64,000 nucleotides of DNA from JAAZPT01 sp034180455. Its GTDB lineage: Bacteria > Bacillota > Clostridia > Christensenellales > Aristaeellaceae. The stretch is from positions 1 to 64,000 of the forward strand of contig JAXFOG010000006.1 of the NCBI GenBank assembly GCA_034180455.1, written 5' to 3'. Position 1 is the first letter of the stretch. The number at the start of each line of letters is the position of its first letter. The notes below the pieces were generated by a model, which was not told the DNA's origin, searched no databases, and worked only from the letters and a program-made list of their open reading frames with translations. A program made the translations under genes and the position numbers. Positions 1-8,198 of this stretch are shown here, piece by piece.

Positions 1-1
1 T

Positions 2-778
2 CGTGGAGAAAAGGTCAGATATATGATGAAAAATCACCACGAACCTATTATTAGCCATGAGGATTTTGAACTGGTAAAAACTGTAGTAGGTCAGAGAAGA
101 AAAGAAAAAAATATAGATGGTTCAGATAACAAATATCAAAACAGATATGTTTTTTCAGGGAGAATTTACTGCGGTGAGTGTGGTTCAAAATTTAAACGCT
201 GTACTCGCTATGCTCAAAGCGGAGATTATGTTGCGTGGACTTGTGCCGGACATATCGAAGATAAGGAAAACTGCAGAATGAAATCTATAAGGGAAGAACA
301 TATTCATGTAGCTTTTGTTCAGATGATAAATAAACTTGGTGCAGGAAAAGACATCATGCTTAAGCCTTTTGTAGACAGTCTAAGAGGAGAAAACAATAAG
401 AATAGGCTAAGGAAGATTATAGAGCTTGATGAAAGAATGAAAAAACTTCGCGAACAGGAGCAAGTATTAGCCAAAATTTTAAATAGTGGTTATGTAGAAC
501 TGGATGTCTTTTATGCAGAAGATAACAATATCTTAGGAGAACTTGCTGAACTTGAAAAAGAAAAATCAAGTCTTTCTGCCATAGTAAGTGGGGATTTAAC
601 AAATCTAAGTGAAGCTCAAAAGCTATTAAAGTTTGTAAATAAAAATGATGGCATCGAGAAATTTGCAGATGAGGATTTTTTAGAATTTGTAGATACCATC
701 ATGGTTTGTGATAGACAGAGCTTTACTTTTCATTTGAAGTGCGGGTTAAAACTAACAGAAGAGGTGAAATTACAATGA
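2..778 (+). CDS. Large serine recombinase, C-terminal part (cut by window start)
   Basis: The frame is open to the first base, so the catalytic N-terminus lies outside the window. The visible 258 residues begin in the recombinase domain (KNHHEPIISHEDF, a conserved stretch of the family), followed by a zinc beta-ribbon with cysteine pairs (YCGECG, then WTCAGH...ENC) near residues 55-95, then a Leu/Glu/Lys-rich coiled coil near 130-190. These are the DNA-binding parts of large serine integrases, which move integrative elements. The stop overlaps the ATG of the next gene (ATGA), so translation is coupled. Whether the full gene is intact cannot be seen. Confidence 0.88.
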   Translation, partial: RGEKVRYMMKNHHEPIISHEDFELVKTVVGQRRKEKNIDGSDNKYQNRYVFSGRIYCGECGSKFKRCTRYAQSGDYVAWTCAGHIEDKENCRMKSIREEHIHVAFVQMINKLGAGKDIMLKPFVDSLRGENNKNRLRKIIELDERMKKLREQEQVLAKILNSGYVELDVFYAEDNNILGELAELEKEKSSLSAIVSGDLTNLSEAQKLLKFVNKNDGIEKFADEDFLEFVDTIMVCDRQSFTFHLKCGLKLTEEVKLQ

Positions 779-1185
779 CACATATACCATACGGCTACAG
801 GGTGAAAGATGCTAAAGGAATTATTTATGAGCCGGAAGCTGACAAAGTAGTAGCCCTATATAGGGCATATCTTGAATATGATTCAATGTCTGCGGCAGCA
901 AAGAAGGTCAGGATAAATAAAATACACAGCTCTATCGGCAGGATACTAAAAAATATAGTCTATCTTGGGACAGACTTCTACCCACAACTTTTAGATGAAG
1001 AATTATTTACTAAGGTTCAGAAGGCAAGAAAAGAGAATGTTGTTAGGAAAAATAGAATCAAAGAAATTAAACCTGTTGAAGAATTTAAGCCGATTACCAC
1101 ATTTAAGGCGAGTAAGGTGAAGCTTAAATTTGATGATCCATATAAACAGGCAGAATATGCTTATAGCATGATTAAGGAGGGATAG
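775..1185 (+). CDS. Small recombinase-domain accessory protein, no catalytic domain
   Basis: A 136-residue protein. The ATG at 775 is chosen over an earlier GTG at 739 because GAGGTG lies 8 bases upstream and the ATG overlaps the preceding stop. Residues 1-85 (IPYGYRVKDAKG, then YLGTDFYPQLLDEELF) resemble the recombinase domain that follows the resolvase fold in large serine recombinases. The catalytic serine domain and zinc ribbon are both absent. Sandwiched between two full-size recombinases it looks like the middle member of a three-gene integration module. It may act as a DNA-binding partner or directionality factor; that role is inference from position. Confidence 0.7.
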   Translation: MTHIPYGYRVKDAKGIIYEPEADKVVALYRAYLEYDSMSAAAKKVRINKIHSSIGRILKNIVYLGTDFYPQLLDEELFTKVQKARKENVVRKNRIKEIKPVEEFKPITTFKASKVKLKFDDPYKQAEYAYSMIKEG

Positions 1186-1187
1186 AG

Positions 1188-2771
1188 TTGAATGAAAATG
1201 TAATGATAATACCTGCAAAAATACTATCAGGAAATACGATAGACAAAGAAAAAGAAACACCTAAACTTAGGGTCGTTGCCTATTGCAGAGTTAGTACGGA
1301 TAGTGAAGAACAGGCAGGAAGCTATGGGATTCAGGTGCAACACTACACCGATTATATTTCTAAAAATAGTGCTTGGAAATTTGCGGGAATCTATGCCGAT
1401 GATGGCATATCCGGCACGAACACAAAAAAGCGTGTAGGCTTTAATGACATGATTAACGATTGTATGGCAGGTAAGGTGGATATGGTCATTACAAAATCTA
1501 TCAGCCGATTTGCAAGAAATACCATCGATTGCCTAAAGTATGTAAGACAGCTAAGAGAAAAGAATATACCTATCGTATTTGAAAAGGAAAACATCAACAC
1601 GATGGAAGCTAGTGGTGAGCTTTTACTTACCATCATGGCATCTTTAGCACAGCAGGAATCAGCATAATTATCACAAAATGTTAAGATGGGACTTAGATTT
1701 AGATACCAAGAAGGCAAGGTGCAAATCAACCATAACTGGTTTTTGGGATATACAAAAAATGCCGATGGGAAACTAATCGTTGATAAAAAAGAAGCTAAGG
1801 TAGTAAAAAGAATCTATAGGGAATATTTGGCAGGAGCGAGCTTTAGGGAAATTGTAGCAGGGCTTGAGAAAGATAAGATAAAAAACGGTGCTGGACATAC
1901 AAGATGGTATAAATCCAATATTAAAGGAATTTTACAAAATGAGAAATATATAGGTGATGCACTACTTCAAAAAACCATTACCACAGATTTTATAAATAAG
2001 GTGCGTATAAAAAATGATGGTACAGTGCCACAGTATTATGTCAAAGACAGCCATGAGGCGATAATACCTAAAGATATTTTTATACAAGTGCAAGAAGAAA
2101 TGATAAGACGTGCCAATATGTTTAGTGGTGAAGGGAAAAGAAAAAAGCGAGTTTATTCAAGCAAGTATGCCCTATCCAGCCTTTGTGTGTGTTCAAAGTG
2201 TGGTGATATTTACAGGCGTGTTGTCTGGAGTAATCGAGGTGAACGCTCGGTAGTTTGGAGATGTTGTACCAGAGTTGAACATGGGCCAAAAGCCTGCAAC
2301 GCTTCAACTATAAAGGAAGAAGAATTGCAAGAAGTTGTCGTTAAAGCGATGAACATGACACTTAAAACCTCTGAAGAAACTTATGTCAAACTCATGAAAA
2401 ACATTGAAGAAGTGATTGCAGGTAATAACACAAAAGAAATCGAAACCATTGATGAGGAAATTGCTTGTAAACAGCAGGAACTGCTTGAACAGGTAAGAGC
2501 GAAGAAAGATTATACGGATATCGCTAATGAAGTTGAGACGCTAAAAGGTAAGAAACACAAAATGCTGGTAAAGAAGGCACTAGATGAAGATACCAAAAGA
2601 CGCATCAAGGATATGGAGGAATTTCTCAAAAGTCAAAACAGAGAGATAACAGAATATGATGAAGAACTTGTGAGAAAATACATCAAACAGATAAAAATAT
2701 TTGATGATAAATTTGAAATAGCCTTTAAATCTGGAATAGAAATAATTATTGATAGAATAAGGATTGATTAA
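1188..2771 (+). pseudogene. Large serine recombinase interrupted by one in-frame stop
   Basis: TTG start 7 bases after AAGGAGG (1174-1180). Residues 1-159 are the resolvase-type catalytic domain: YCRVSTDSEEQ contains the nucleophilic serine, SRFARN the conserved arginines, and it ends LAQQESA. A TAA at 1665-1667 then stops translation. The same frame continues directly as LSQNVKMGLRFRYQ, recombinase domain, zinc ribbon (CVCSKCG...RCC) and coiled coil to 2771. The family usually reads QESASLSQNV here, so a TCA to TAA change is the simplest explanation. A restart at ATG 1686 would make a 361-residue protein with no catalytic domain. Length with readthrough is 527 codons, normal for the family. 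Confidence 0.88.
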
Positions 2772-2820
2772 ACCCTTTAGGTGTATTTCGGGGACTTAGG
2801 GTTCTCCCTAACAAGTTAAA

Positions 2821-2870
2821 AATTGATAAAAAAAGAAGCAGATCCTAGAGGTCTGCTTCATCAATTTTTT
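2821..2870 (+). terminator. Intrinsic terminator after recombinases
   Basis: Hairpin GAAGCAGA (2835-2842) with TCTGCTTC (2852-2859), flanked by an outer AATTGAT/ATCAATT pairing and followed by a T run to 2870. It would end recombinase transcription and insulate the tetR operon. Confidence 0.8.
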
Positions 2871-2871
2871 C

Positions 2872-2891
2872 GTAAGTGTCCGTACACTTAC
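2872..2891. repeat. 8-bp inverted repeat, 4-base loop
   Basis: GTAAGTGT and ACACTTAC around a CCGT centre, a perfect dyad directly after the terminator. No T run follows. It could be a protein-binding or recombination site; function is unknown. Confidence 0.55.
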
Positions 2892-2894
2892 TGT

Positions 2895-2927
2895 GCTTGC
2901 TACAAAAGAATAATTAGAGTAGCAAGC
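2895..2927. repeat. 9-bp inverted repeat, 15-base spacer
   Basis: GCTTGCTAC (2895-2903) and GTAGCAAGC (2919-2927) pair perfectly. It is the third dyad in about 90 bases at the edge of the recombinase module, so the element boundary or a regulatory site may lie here. That is inference from position. Confidence 0.55.
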
Positions 2928-3021
2928 GTTAAGCATCTATTAACTTATAGATAATTTTACAATAAAATTTGCTGAAAGTCAAAGCTATAAAGAAGATTGT
3001 TATTCAAACTCAAAGAAAGAA

Positions 3022-3041
3022 GTTAGTTGACATTAACTAAC
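3022..3041. promoter_or_regulatory. Probable TetR operator over the -35 box
   Basis: Perfect dyad GTTAGTT-6-AACTAAC whose left arm and spacer include the -35 hexamer of the tetR promoter. This is a typical layout for TetR-family autorepression. A second dyad, CGACA-4-TGTCG at 3061-3074, lies just past the -10 box and may be a second site. Confidence 0.65.
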
Positions 3042-3055
3042 ATATATGATACAAT
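3027..3055 (+). promoter_or_regulatory. Sigma-A promoter of the tetR-ECF-ABC-MATE operon
   Basis: TTGACA (3027-3032), 17-base spacer, TACAAT (3050-3055). The start codon at 3107 is about 50 bases downstream. Confidence 0.8.
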
Positions 3056-3106
3056 AAATTCGACAGTGGTGTCGGTTTTATTACGATATGAAATGAGGTC
3101 TTTATT

Positions 3107-3700
3107 TTGAAAGAAGAAAAACAAAAAGTTGGACGAATTAGAAAAAAAGAGATTCGAGAAGCTGCAAAGAAATGCTTTCTAAATAAAGGGTTTCAACTTA
3201 CAACAATGGAAGATGTTATCACAGAGGTAGGAATGAGTAGAGGGGGTGTTTATCATCATTATGCAAGTACAAATGAAATGCTTAAAGACTTAATGCTTGA
3301 TGGTAATGATTATAGAAACAACTTGATAAATGAGTATTTAAAAAACAATCGAGGAAAAGATAAATATCAGCAAATGGGTGATATTTTGGTTGATAAGTCG
3401 CTGGCTGATACAGAATTGACGAGATTGTATACACTCCTTTTACAAGCAAAAAAATATAATCAGGATTTGGAAAAATTGTATCAAGAATTGAAACTTAATA
3501 CGACTAATGAGCTAAGTTTAATAGCCAAGCAGCTTGGAATTAAGGCAGATATATTTTGTGACGGTTTTTTAGTGAATTATATCAATGGATTGATATTAAG
3601 TTCAGAAATTTTAGGTGCGAGAAAGTCTTATGGCGAGCATAAACGATATATAAAAGAAACAATGATAAATTATATTGTTGATGTAGAAAAGAAAAATTAA
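3107..3700 (+). CDS. TetR family transcriptional regulator
   Basis: 197 residues, TTG start with GAGG about 8 bases upstream. The N-terminal helix-turn-helix is clear (REAAKKCFLNKGFQLTTMED, then VGMSRGGVYHHYAS, residues 14-58); the C-terminal ligand domain is divergent, as usual. It is first in an operon of ECF, ABC and MATE transport genes and its promoter carries a dyad over the -35 box. It probably represses the whole operon, itself included, until it binds a ligand related to the transported compound. The ligand is unknown. Confidence 0.88.
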   Translation: MKEEKQKVGRIRKKEIREAAKKCFLNKGFQLTTMEDVITEVGMSRGGVYHHYASTNEMLKDLMLDGNDYRNNLINEYLKNNRGKDKYQQMGDILVDKSLADTELTRLYTLLLQAKKYNQDLEKLYQELKLNTTNELSLIAKQLGIKADIFCDGFLVNYINGLILSSEILGARKSYGEHKRYIKETMINYIVDVEKKN

Positions 3701-3719
3701 AACAATTAGGAGGTTTCAA

Positions 3720-4307
3720 ATGAGTAAACGATTAGAAGTAAAGGATTTAATCAACATAGGATTATTTTCCGTATTAGGATTTATATTTATGATGATAGGA
3801 TCATTTTTAGCAATGGTTCCAGTTTTAATGCCGGTTGTTCCATTGGCACAAGGTATTTTGGTAGGACCAGTAAATATGCTATATGCTACTAAAATTAAGA
3901 AAAGAGGAATGGTATTTATTCAATCATTACTTATTGCATTAGTATATGTTGCTATTGGACATGGACCTTGGGCATTATTAACCGCTGTTATTGCAGGTAT
4001 TATTGCTGAAGTTATTTTGAAATCAGGAGAATATACGGATATTAATAAGGCAAGATTAGCATTTTCTATTGCTCCACTTTGCACAATAGGAAATTGGTTG
4101 CCAATTTTTATATCAAGAAATGAATATGTCAAGCAGATGTTAGAGCAAGGATATAACCAAGAATTTATTGATAAGATGCTTAGTGTAATGCCGAATTGGA
4201 TTATTGTCGTAATGGCAATAGGTGGAATTATAGGAGCATATATTGGTTGTAGTATAGGAATGGCTTTCCTGAAAAAACATTTTAAAAAGGCTGGTATGGA
4301 AAAATAA
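3720..4307 (+). CDS. ECF transporter substrate-binding (S) component, MptD/Trep_Strep-like
   Basis: 195 residues with about six hydrophobic segments and no soluble domain. ATG preceded by AGGAGG at 3708-3713. The layout S component, T component, double ATPase is that of an energy-coupling factor importer. The sequence looks like the Trep_Strep/MptD-type putative S components often linked to paired ABC exporters, but no ligand can be read from it. S components bind the substrate in the membrane and dock on the T/A module. It sits 19 bases after tetR and 20 bases before the T gene. Confidence 0.75.
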   Translation: MSKRLEVKDLINIGLFSVLGFIFMMIGSFLAMVPVLMPVVPLAQGILVGPVNMLYATKIKKRGMVFIQSLLIALVYVAIGHGPWALLTAVIAGIIAEVILKSGEYTDINKARLAFSIAPLCTIGNWLPIFISRNEYVKQMLEQGYNQEFIDKMLSVMPNWIIVVMAIGGIIGAYIGCSIGMAFLKKHFKKAGMEK

Positions 4308-4327
4308 GGATTCATAAGGAGTTAAGG

Positions 4328-5029
4328 ATGACAATCAAACTTGATTTTCGTACAAAACTTTTTATGACAATAGTTCTTTCATATGTGATGGTTTTAGGCA
4401 ATATTCAAGTAAAGTATTTCTTGCAAGCCCTTATAATATCCGTAATTCCGATAGTGCTTTTAATAAATACAAAACATACAAGAGTAGCTATTATTGGGAT
4501 GGCTACTCTTGTGTTCGTTTATGGTGCTGATAGATTTTTAATGAAATTAGAATACAGTCCCTTGGTAGCGATTTTACTGATATTAGTAATGGTTGTTAAG
4601 AAAATACTTCCCGCATTTTTAATGGGGAAATATACCATACTCACATCAAATGTAGGGGAAAGTATTTATTCATTGAAAAAAATGAAATGTCCCGATGAAA
4701 TAGCAATACCATTGACTGTGATGGTTCGTTTCTTTTATGCCGCAAGGATTGATTATAGCCAGATAAAAAAAGCCATGCGTTTGAGAGGACTAACGCTTAA
4801 AAAGTTAATAAAAAATCCAATTCTATTATTTGAATATAGATTAGTGCCACTATTGATGTGTTTGTCTAAGACGGCAGATGATTTAACAGTATCCGCAATG
4901 ACAAAAGGGTTAGCTGTTAATCAAAAGCGAACAAGTATTAGTGAATCTCGCATTGGTGGCATTGACTGCATATTTTTTGTGATAATGGTATGGGCAATCT
5001 ATTTATATATAAGTGGTAAGTATGCTTAG
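4328..5029 (+). CDS. ECF transporter transmembrane (T) component, CbiQ-like
   Basis: 233 residues with several membrane helices in the N-terminal half and one at the extreme C-terminus. The cytoplasmic region holds the coupling helices typical of EcfT/CbiQ: KKAMRLRGLT near 150 (the A-R-G motif region) and SAMTKGLAV near 200. It transmits ATPase movement to the S component. AAGGAG lies 7 bases before the ATG. Its last eight bases overlap the ATPase gene, indicating coupled synthesis of T and A. Confidence 0.85.
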   Translation: MTIKLDFRTKLFMTIVLSYVMVLGNIQVKYFLQALIISVIPIVLLINTKHTRVAIIGMATLVFVYGADRFLMKLEYSPLVAILLILVMVVKKILPAFLMGKYTILTSNVGESIYSLKKMKCPDEIAIPLTVMVRFFYAARIDYSQIKKAMRLRGLTLKKLIKNPILLFEYRLVPLLMCLSKTADDLTVSAMTKGLAVNQKRTSISESRIGGIDCIFFVIMVWAIYLYISGKYA

Positions 5030-6419
5030 TTTACAAAATTTAGTATTAAAGTTTGATGGAGAAAGCATATTAGAAAATATAAATCTAAATTTCAAACCTG
5101 GAGAGGTAACTGTTATAACGGGACACTCAGGTACGGGGAAAAGTAGTTTGTTAAAAGTAATAAACGGCATTATTCCCGAATATGATTGTGGAGATGTAAA
5201 AGGAGATGTTTTATACAAGGACAAATCTTTATTAGGGATGAGTATATTAGAACGCTCCAAGTTTATATCCACAGTGTTTCAAAATCCTAAAACACAATTT
5301 TATTGTATCAATTCTACAGATGAATTAGCTTTTCAATTAGAAAATAGGTGTATAGAAAGAAATTTGATTTTAGATAAAATACACTATTATTCAGATGTTT
5401 TAGGTAGTAAAGATTTGTTAGACAAGAATATTTTTGAATTATCCGGTGGAGAGAAGCAACTAATTGCTATAACTGCCAGTGGAATTTCAGAAAATGAAAT
5501 TATTCTTTTAGATGAACCGTCCTCATCTTTGGATTATGAATCAATTAAGAACTTAAAAAGAGCTATTATTGAGCTTAAAAAAAGAAATAAAATCATAATC
5601 CTTGTCGAGCATAGATTATTTTATTTGAAAGACATTGTAGACAAGCTGTGTGTAATAGAAAACAAAACTTTTAAGGAATACACGAAAGAATATTTTAGTG
5701 GTGATTTTTTTGAAAGAGTTTCAGAAAAACATAATTTGAGAAATTTTAATGAAATTTTCAAGAGTGATTTCTTAAATAGACAATATGAAAAAGTAGATAT
5801 GTTACAAAAAAATACTCCATCAAACTTTATTAATAAATCAATAACATGCCTACATTTCAAAAAAACATACGATAAGAATACAATTTTTGATTTTAGTGTT
5901 TCTTTTAATACTGGTATAAATTTCATCATTGGACAAAACGGTGTTGGGAAAAGCACTTTTATTAATTTGCTTATGGGAATTATAAAAGGTAAGGGAGAAG
6001 TTTTTTATAAAGGAGAAAAGCTCAAAAAAAGGTATGAGAATATCTTTGCAGTCATGCAAGATGTTAATTATCAACTTTTCACAGAATCTGTATGGCAGGA
6101 ACTTGGAACAGTTACAAAACAGGATGATTTGAAAAATGAAGCCTTAAGAAAGGTACATTTATTTAATAAAAAAGAAATGCACCCAAGTTCGTTATCGGGT
6201 GGAGAAAAACAGAGATTGTTGCTTGCTATGTCTATGGTAAGTCAAAAACCAATCATAGTGTTTGATGAGCCAACGAGTGGACTTTGCAAAATGCAAATGG
6301 ATATTTTGATTGGATTTTTAAACCAAATGGTAGAGCAAGGAAAAACTATTATTATAATCACGCATGATTTTGAATTTATAAAACAATGCGATGGTGCAAT
6401 ATATGAATTTTTGAAATGA
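5022..6419 (+). CDS. ECF transporter double ATPase (fused A and A')
   Basis: 465 residues from ATG 5022, preferred over a GTG at 5013 that starts inside the T gene without a better ribosome site. There are two ABC ATPase domains in one chain. Domain 1 has Walker A GHSGTGKS near 35, signature LSGGEKQ near 140 and Walker B IILLDEP; domain 2 has GQNGVGKS near 305, LSGGEKQR near 390 and IVFDEPTSGL. The second D-loop reads SGLC rather than SGLD. It powers uptake by the ECF complex on the cytoplasmic face. The next ABC gene starts 33 bases later. Confidence 0.88.
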   Translation: MLSLQNLVLKFDGESILENINLNFKPGEVTVITGHSGTGKSSLLKVINGIIPEYDCGDVKGDVLYKDKSLLGMSILERSKFISTVFQNPKTQFYCINSTDELAFQLENRCIERNLILDKIHYYSDVLGSKDLLDKNIFELSGGEKQLIAITASGISENEIILLDEPSSSLDYESIKNLKRAIIELKKRNKIIILVEHRLFYLKDIVDKLCVIENKTFKEYTKEYFSGDFFERVSEKHNLRNFNEIFKSDFLNRQYEKVDMLQKNTPSNFINKSITCLHFKKTYDKNTIFDFSVSFNTGINFIIGQNGVGKSTFINLLMGIIKGKGEVFYKGEKLKKRYENIFAVMQDVNYQLFTESVWQELGTVTKQDDLKNEALRKVHLFNKKEMHPSSLSGGEKQRLLLAMSMVSQKPIIVFDEPTSGLCKMQMDILIGFLNQMVEQGKTIIIITHDFEFIKQCDGAIYEFLK

Positions 6420-6452
6420 AATGTAAATAGATAGAACTATGGAGGTGTTGAA

Positions 6453-8198
6453 ATGAAAGAAAAAAGTCCTACTGCAATATTGTGGGAGCTTGCACATGAT
6501 GAACATCCAAAATTAAAGACATCAGTATTTATAGCGAGTATTGGTGTTTTAGCGGGAATTGTTCCATACATTGCGGCAAGTAGCATTTTAGTTTATTTAG
6601 TGAATGGAATTGAAGACAGCAAGGTTTATCTTATGTGGCTTGGCATAGGCTTGCTATCATATGCTTTGAAATCAATTTTATATTCTTTGGCATTATCAGT
6701 ATCTCATAAAGCGACTTTTAGTGTACTAAAAGATATTCGTTTAAGAATGCTTGATAAACTTCCAAAGATGCCATTGGGAGAAATAATAAATGTTCCAAGC
6801 GGTAATTTAAAGCAAATTATAGTCGATCAGGTCGAAAGTATGGAGAAACCTCTTGCACACTTATTACCTGAAATGACATCCAATATATTAGGCTCTTTGA
6901 GTGTATTCATATATCTGTTATTTCTTGACTGGAGAATGGCATTATTGTCATTAGTTTCTATTCCTTTAGGAATGTTTTTCATGGGACTTGTGATGAAAAA
7001 CTACGCTGCTCAGTATGAAGGATCTGTAAAAGTTAGTCGTGAAATGAACTCGGCAATTGTGGAATATATTAACGGAATAGAAGTGATCAAAACCTTCAAT
7101 CAGGATAAAAGGTCATATGCAAAATATAAAGATAAGGTTATTGCAAATGCAAAGTATTTCTATGAATGGATGAGAAGCTGTCAACTTCCTGTGTCTTTAT
7201 CAAAAAATATTTCGCCTACTACAATGATAACAGTGCTTCCATTTGGTTGGTATTTCTACATTCATGGCAGTTTAAGTGCAGAAGTATTTATATCTGTTAT
7301 CATTTTATCTTTAGGTATTGCAGGACCGTTACTTGAAACGATGAATTTTGTTGATGGTTTTGCAAAGATAGGAACTATTGCAAATTCCATTAATTCAATT
7401 TTAGAAGGAAAAGAGCAAATTCATTCCAATATTGATGTGAAAATAAACAAATATGATATTGCCCTGCAAGATGTGAAGTTTGGATATGAAGAAGGAAAGG
7501 AAATTCTTCATAGAGTGTCGTTAAACATAGAAGAAGGGACAACGGTAGCTTTTGTTGGACCGAGCGGTAGTGGAAAGTCAACTTTGGCAAAACTGATAGC
7601 AGGATATTGGGACATAAATACAGGAAGCATAAAAATTGGTGGATATAATCTCCAAGAGATTCCTCTTAAACAGTTATATAGCTTAGTAGCATTTGTTTCT
7701 CAAGACAATTTCCTTTTTAATGAAAGCATTAGGGAAAACATACGAATGGGAAATCCAAGTGCAAGTGATAAAGAAGTTGAAAATATTGCAAAGAAGTCAG
7801 GCTGCCATGATTTTATTATGAATATGGAAAAAGGCTATGACACAGTTGTCGGAAGCAGTGGCAGCCATATTTCCGGAGGAGAAAGACAAAGAATCTCAAT
7901 AGCAAGAGCAATGCTTAAAAATTCCCCGATAGTGATATTGGATGAAGCAACTTCATATATTGATCCGGAGAATGAGGTGATTATCAAAGAAGCTCTATCA
8001 AAATTGATACAAAATAAAACTGTTATCGTTATTGCACACAGGTTATCAACAATAACAGATGTTCAACAAATCTTTTTTGTTGAGAATGGAGAGCTTATTT
8101 CACATGGTAAACATAACGAGTTAATGGAAGATTGTGAGCTATATAAAAAAATGTGGAATGCTCATATTGGAGTAAAGGATGGTGAAATAAAATGCTAA
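6453..8198 (+). CDS. ABC exporter half-transporter (membrane + ATPase), first of a pair
   Basis: 581 residues: an ABC_membrane domain of about six helices (roughly 20-305), then an ATPase domain with Walker A GPSGSGKST near 370, signature ISGGERQR near 475, Walker B VILDEATS and H-loop IAHRLST. GGAGGTG precedes the ATG. Its end overlaps the next gene by seven bases, so the two half-transporters very likely form a heterodimer. The architecture is like YbtPQ/IrtAB, exporter-fold proteins that handle siderophores in other bacteria. Fold alone does not settle direction or substrate. Confidence 0.85.
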   Translation: MKEKSPTAILWELAHDEHPKLKTSVFIASIGVLAGIVPYIAASSILVYLVNGIEDSKVYLMWLGIGLLSYALKSILYSLALSVSHKATFSVLKDIRLRMLDKLPKMPLGEIINVPSGNLKQIIVDQVESMEKPLAHLLPEMTSNILGSLSVFIYLLFLDWRMALLSLVSIPLGMFFMGLVMKNYAAQYEGSVKVSREMNSAIVEYINGIEVIKTFNQDKRSYAKYKDKVIANAKYFYEWMRSCQLPVSLSKNISPTTMITVLPFGWYFYIHGSLSAEVFISVIILSLGIAGPLLETMNFVDGFAKIGTIANSINSILEGKEQIHSNIDVKINKYDIALQDVKFGYEEGKEILHRVSLNIEEGTTVAFVGPSGSGKSTLAKLIAGYWDINTGSIKIGGYNLQEIPLKQLYSLVAFVSQDNFLFNESIRENIRMGNPSASDKEVENIAKKSGCHDFIMNMEKGYDTVVGSSGSHISGGERQRISIARAMLKNSPIVILDEATSYIDPENEVIIKEALSKLIQNKTVIVIAHRLSTITDVQQIFFVENGELISHGKHNELMEDCELYKKMWNAHIGVKDGEIKC

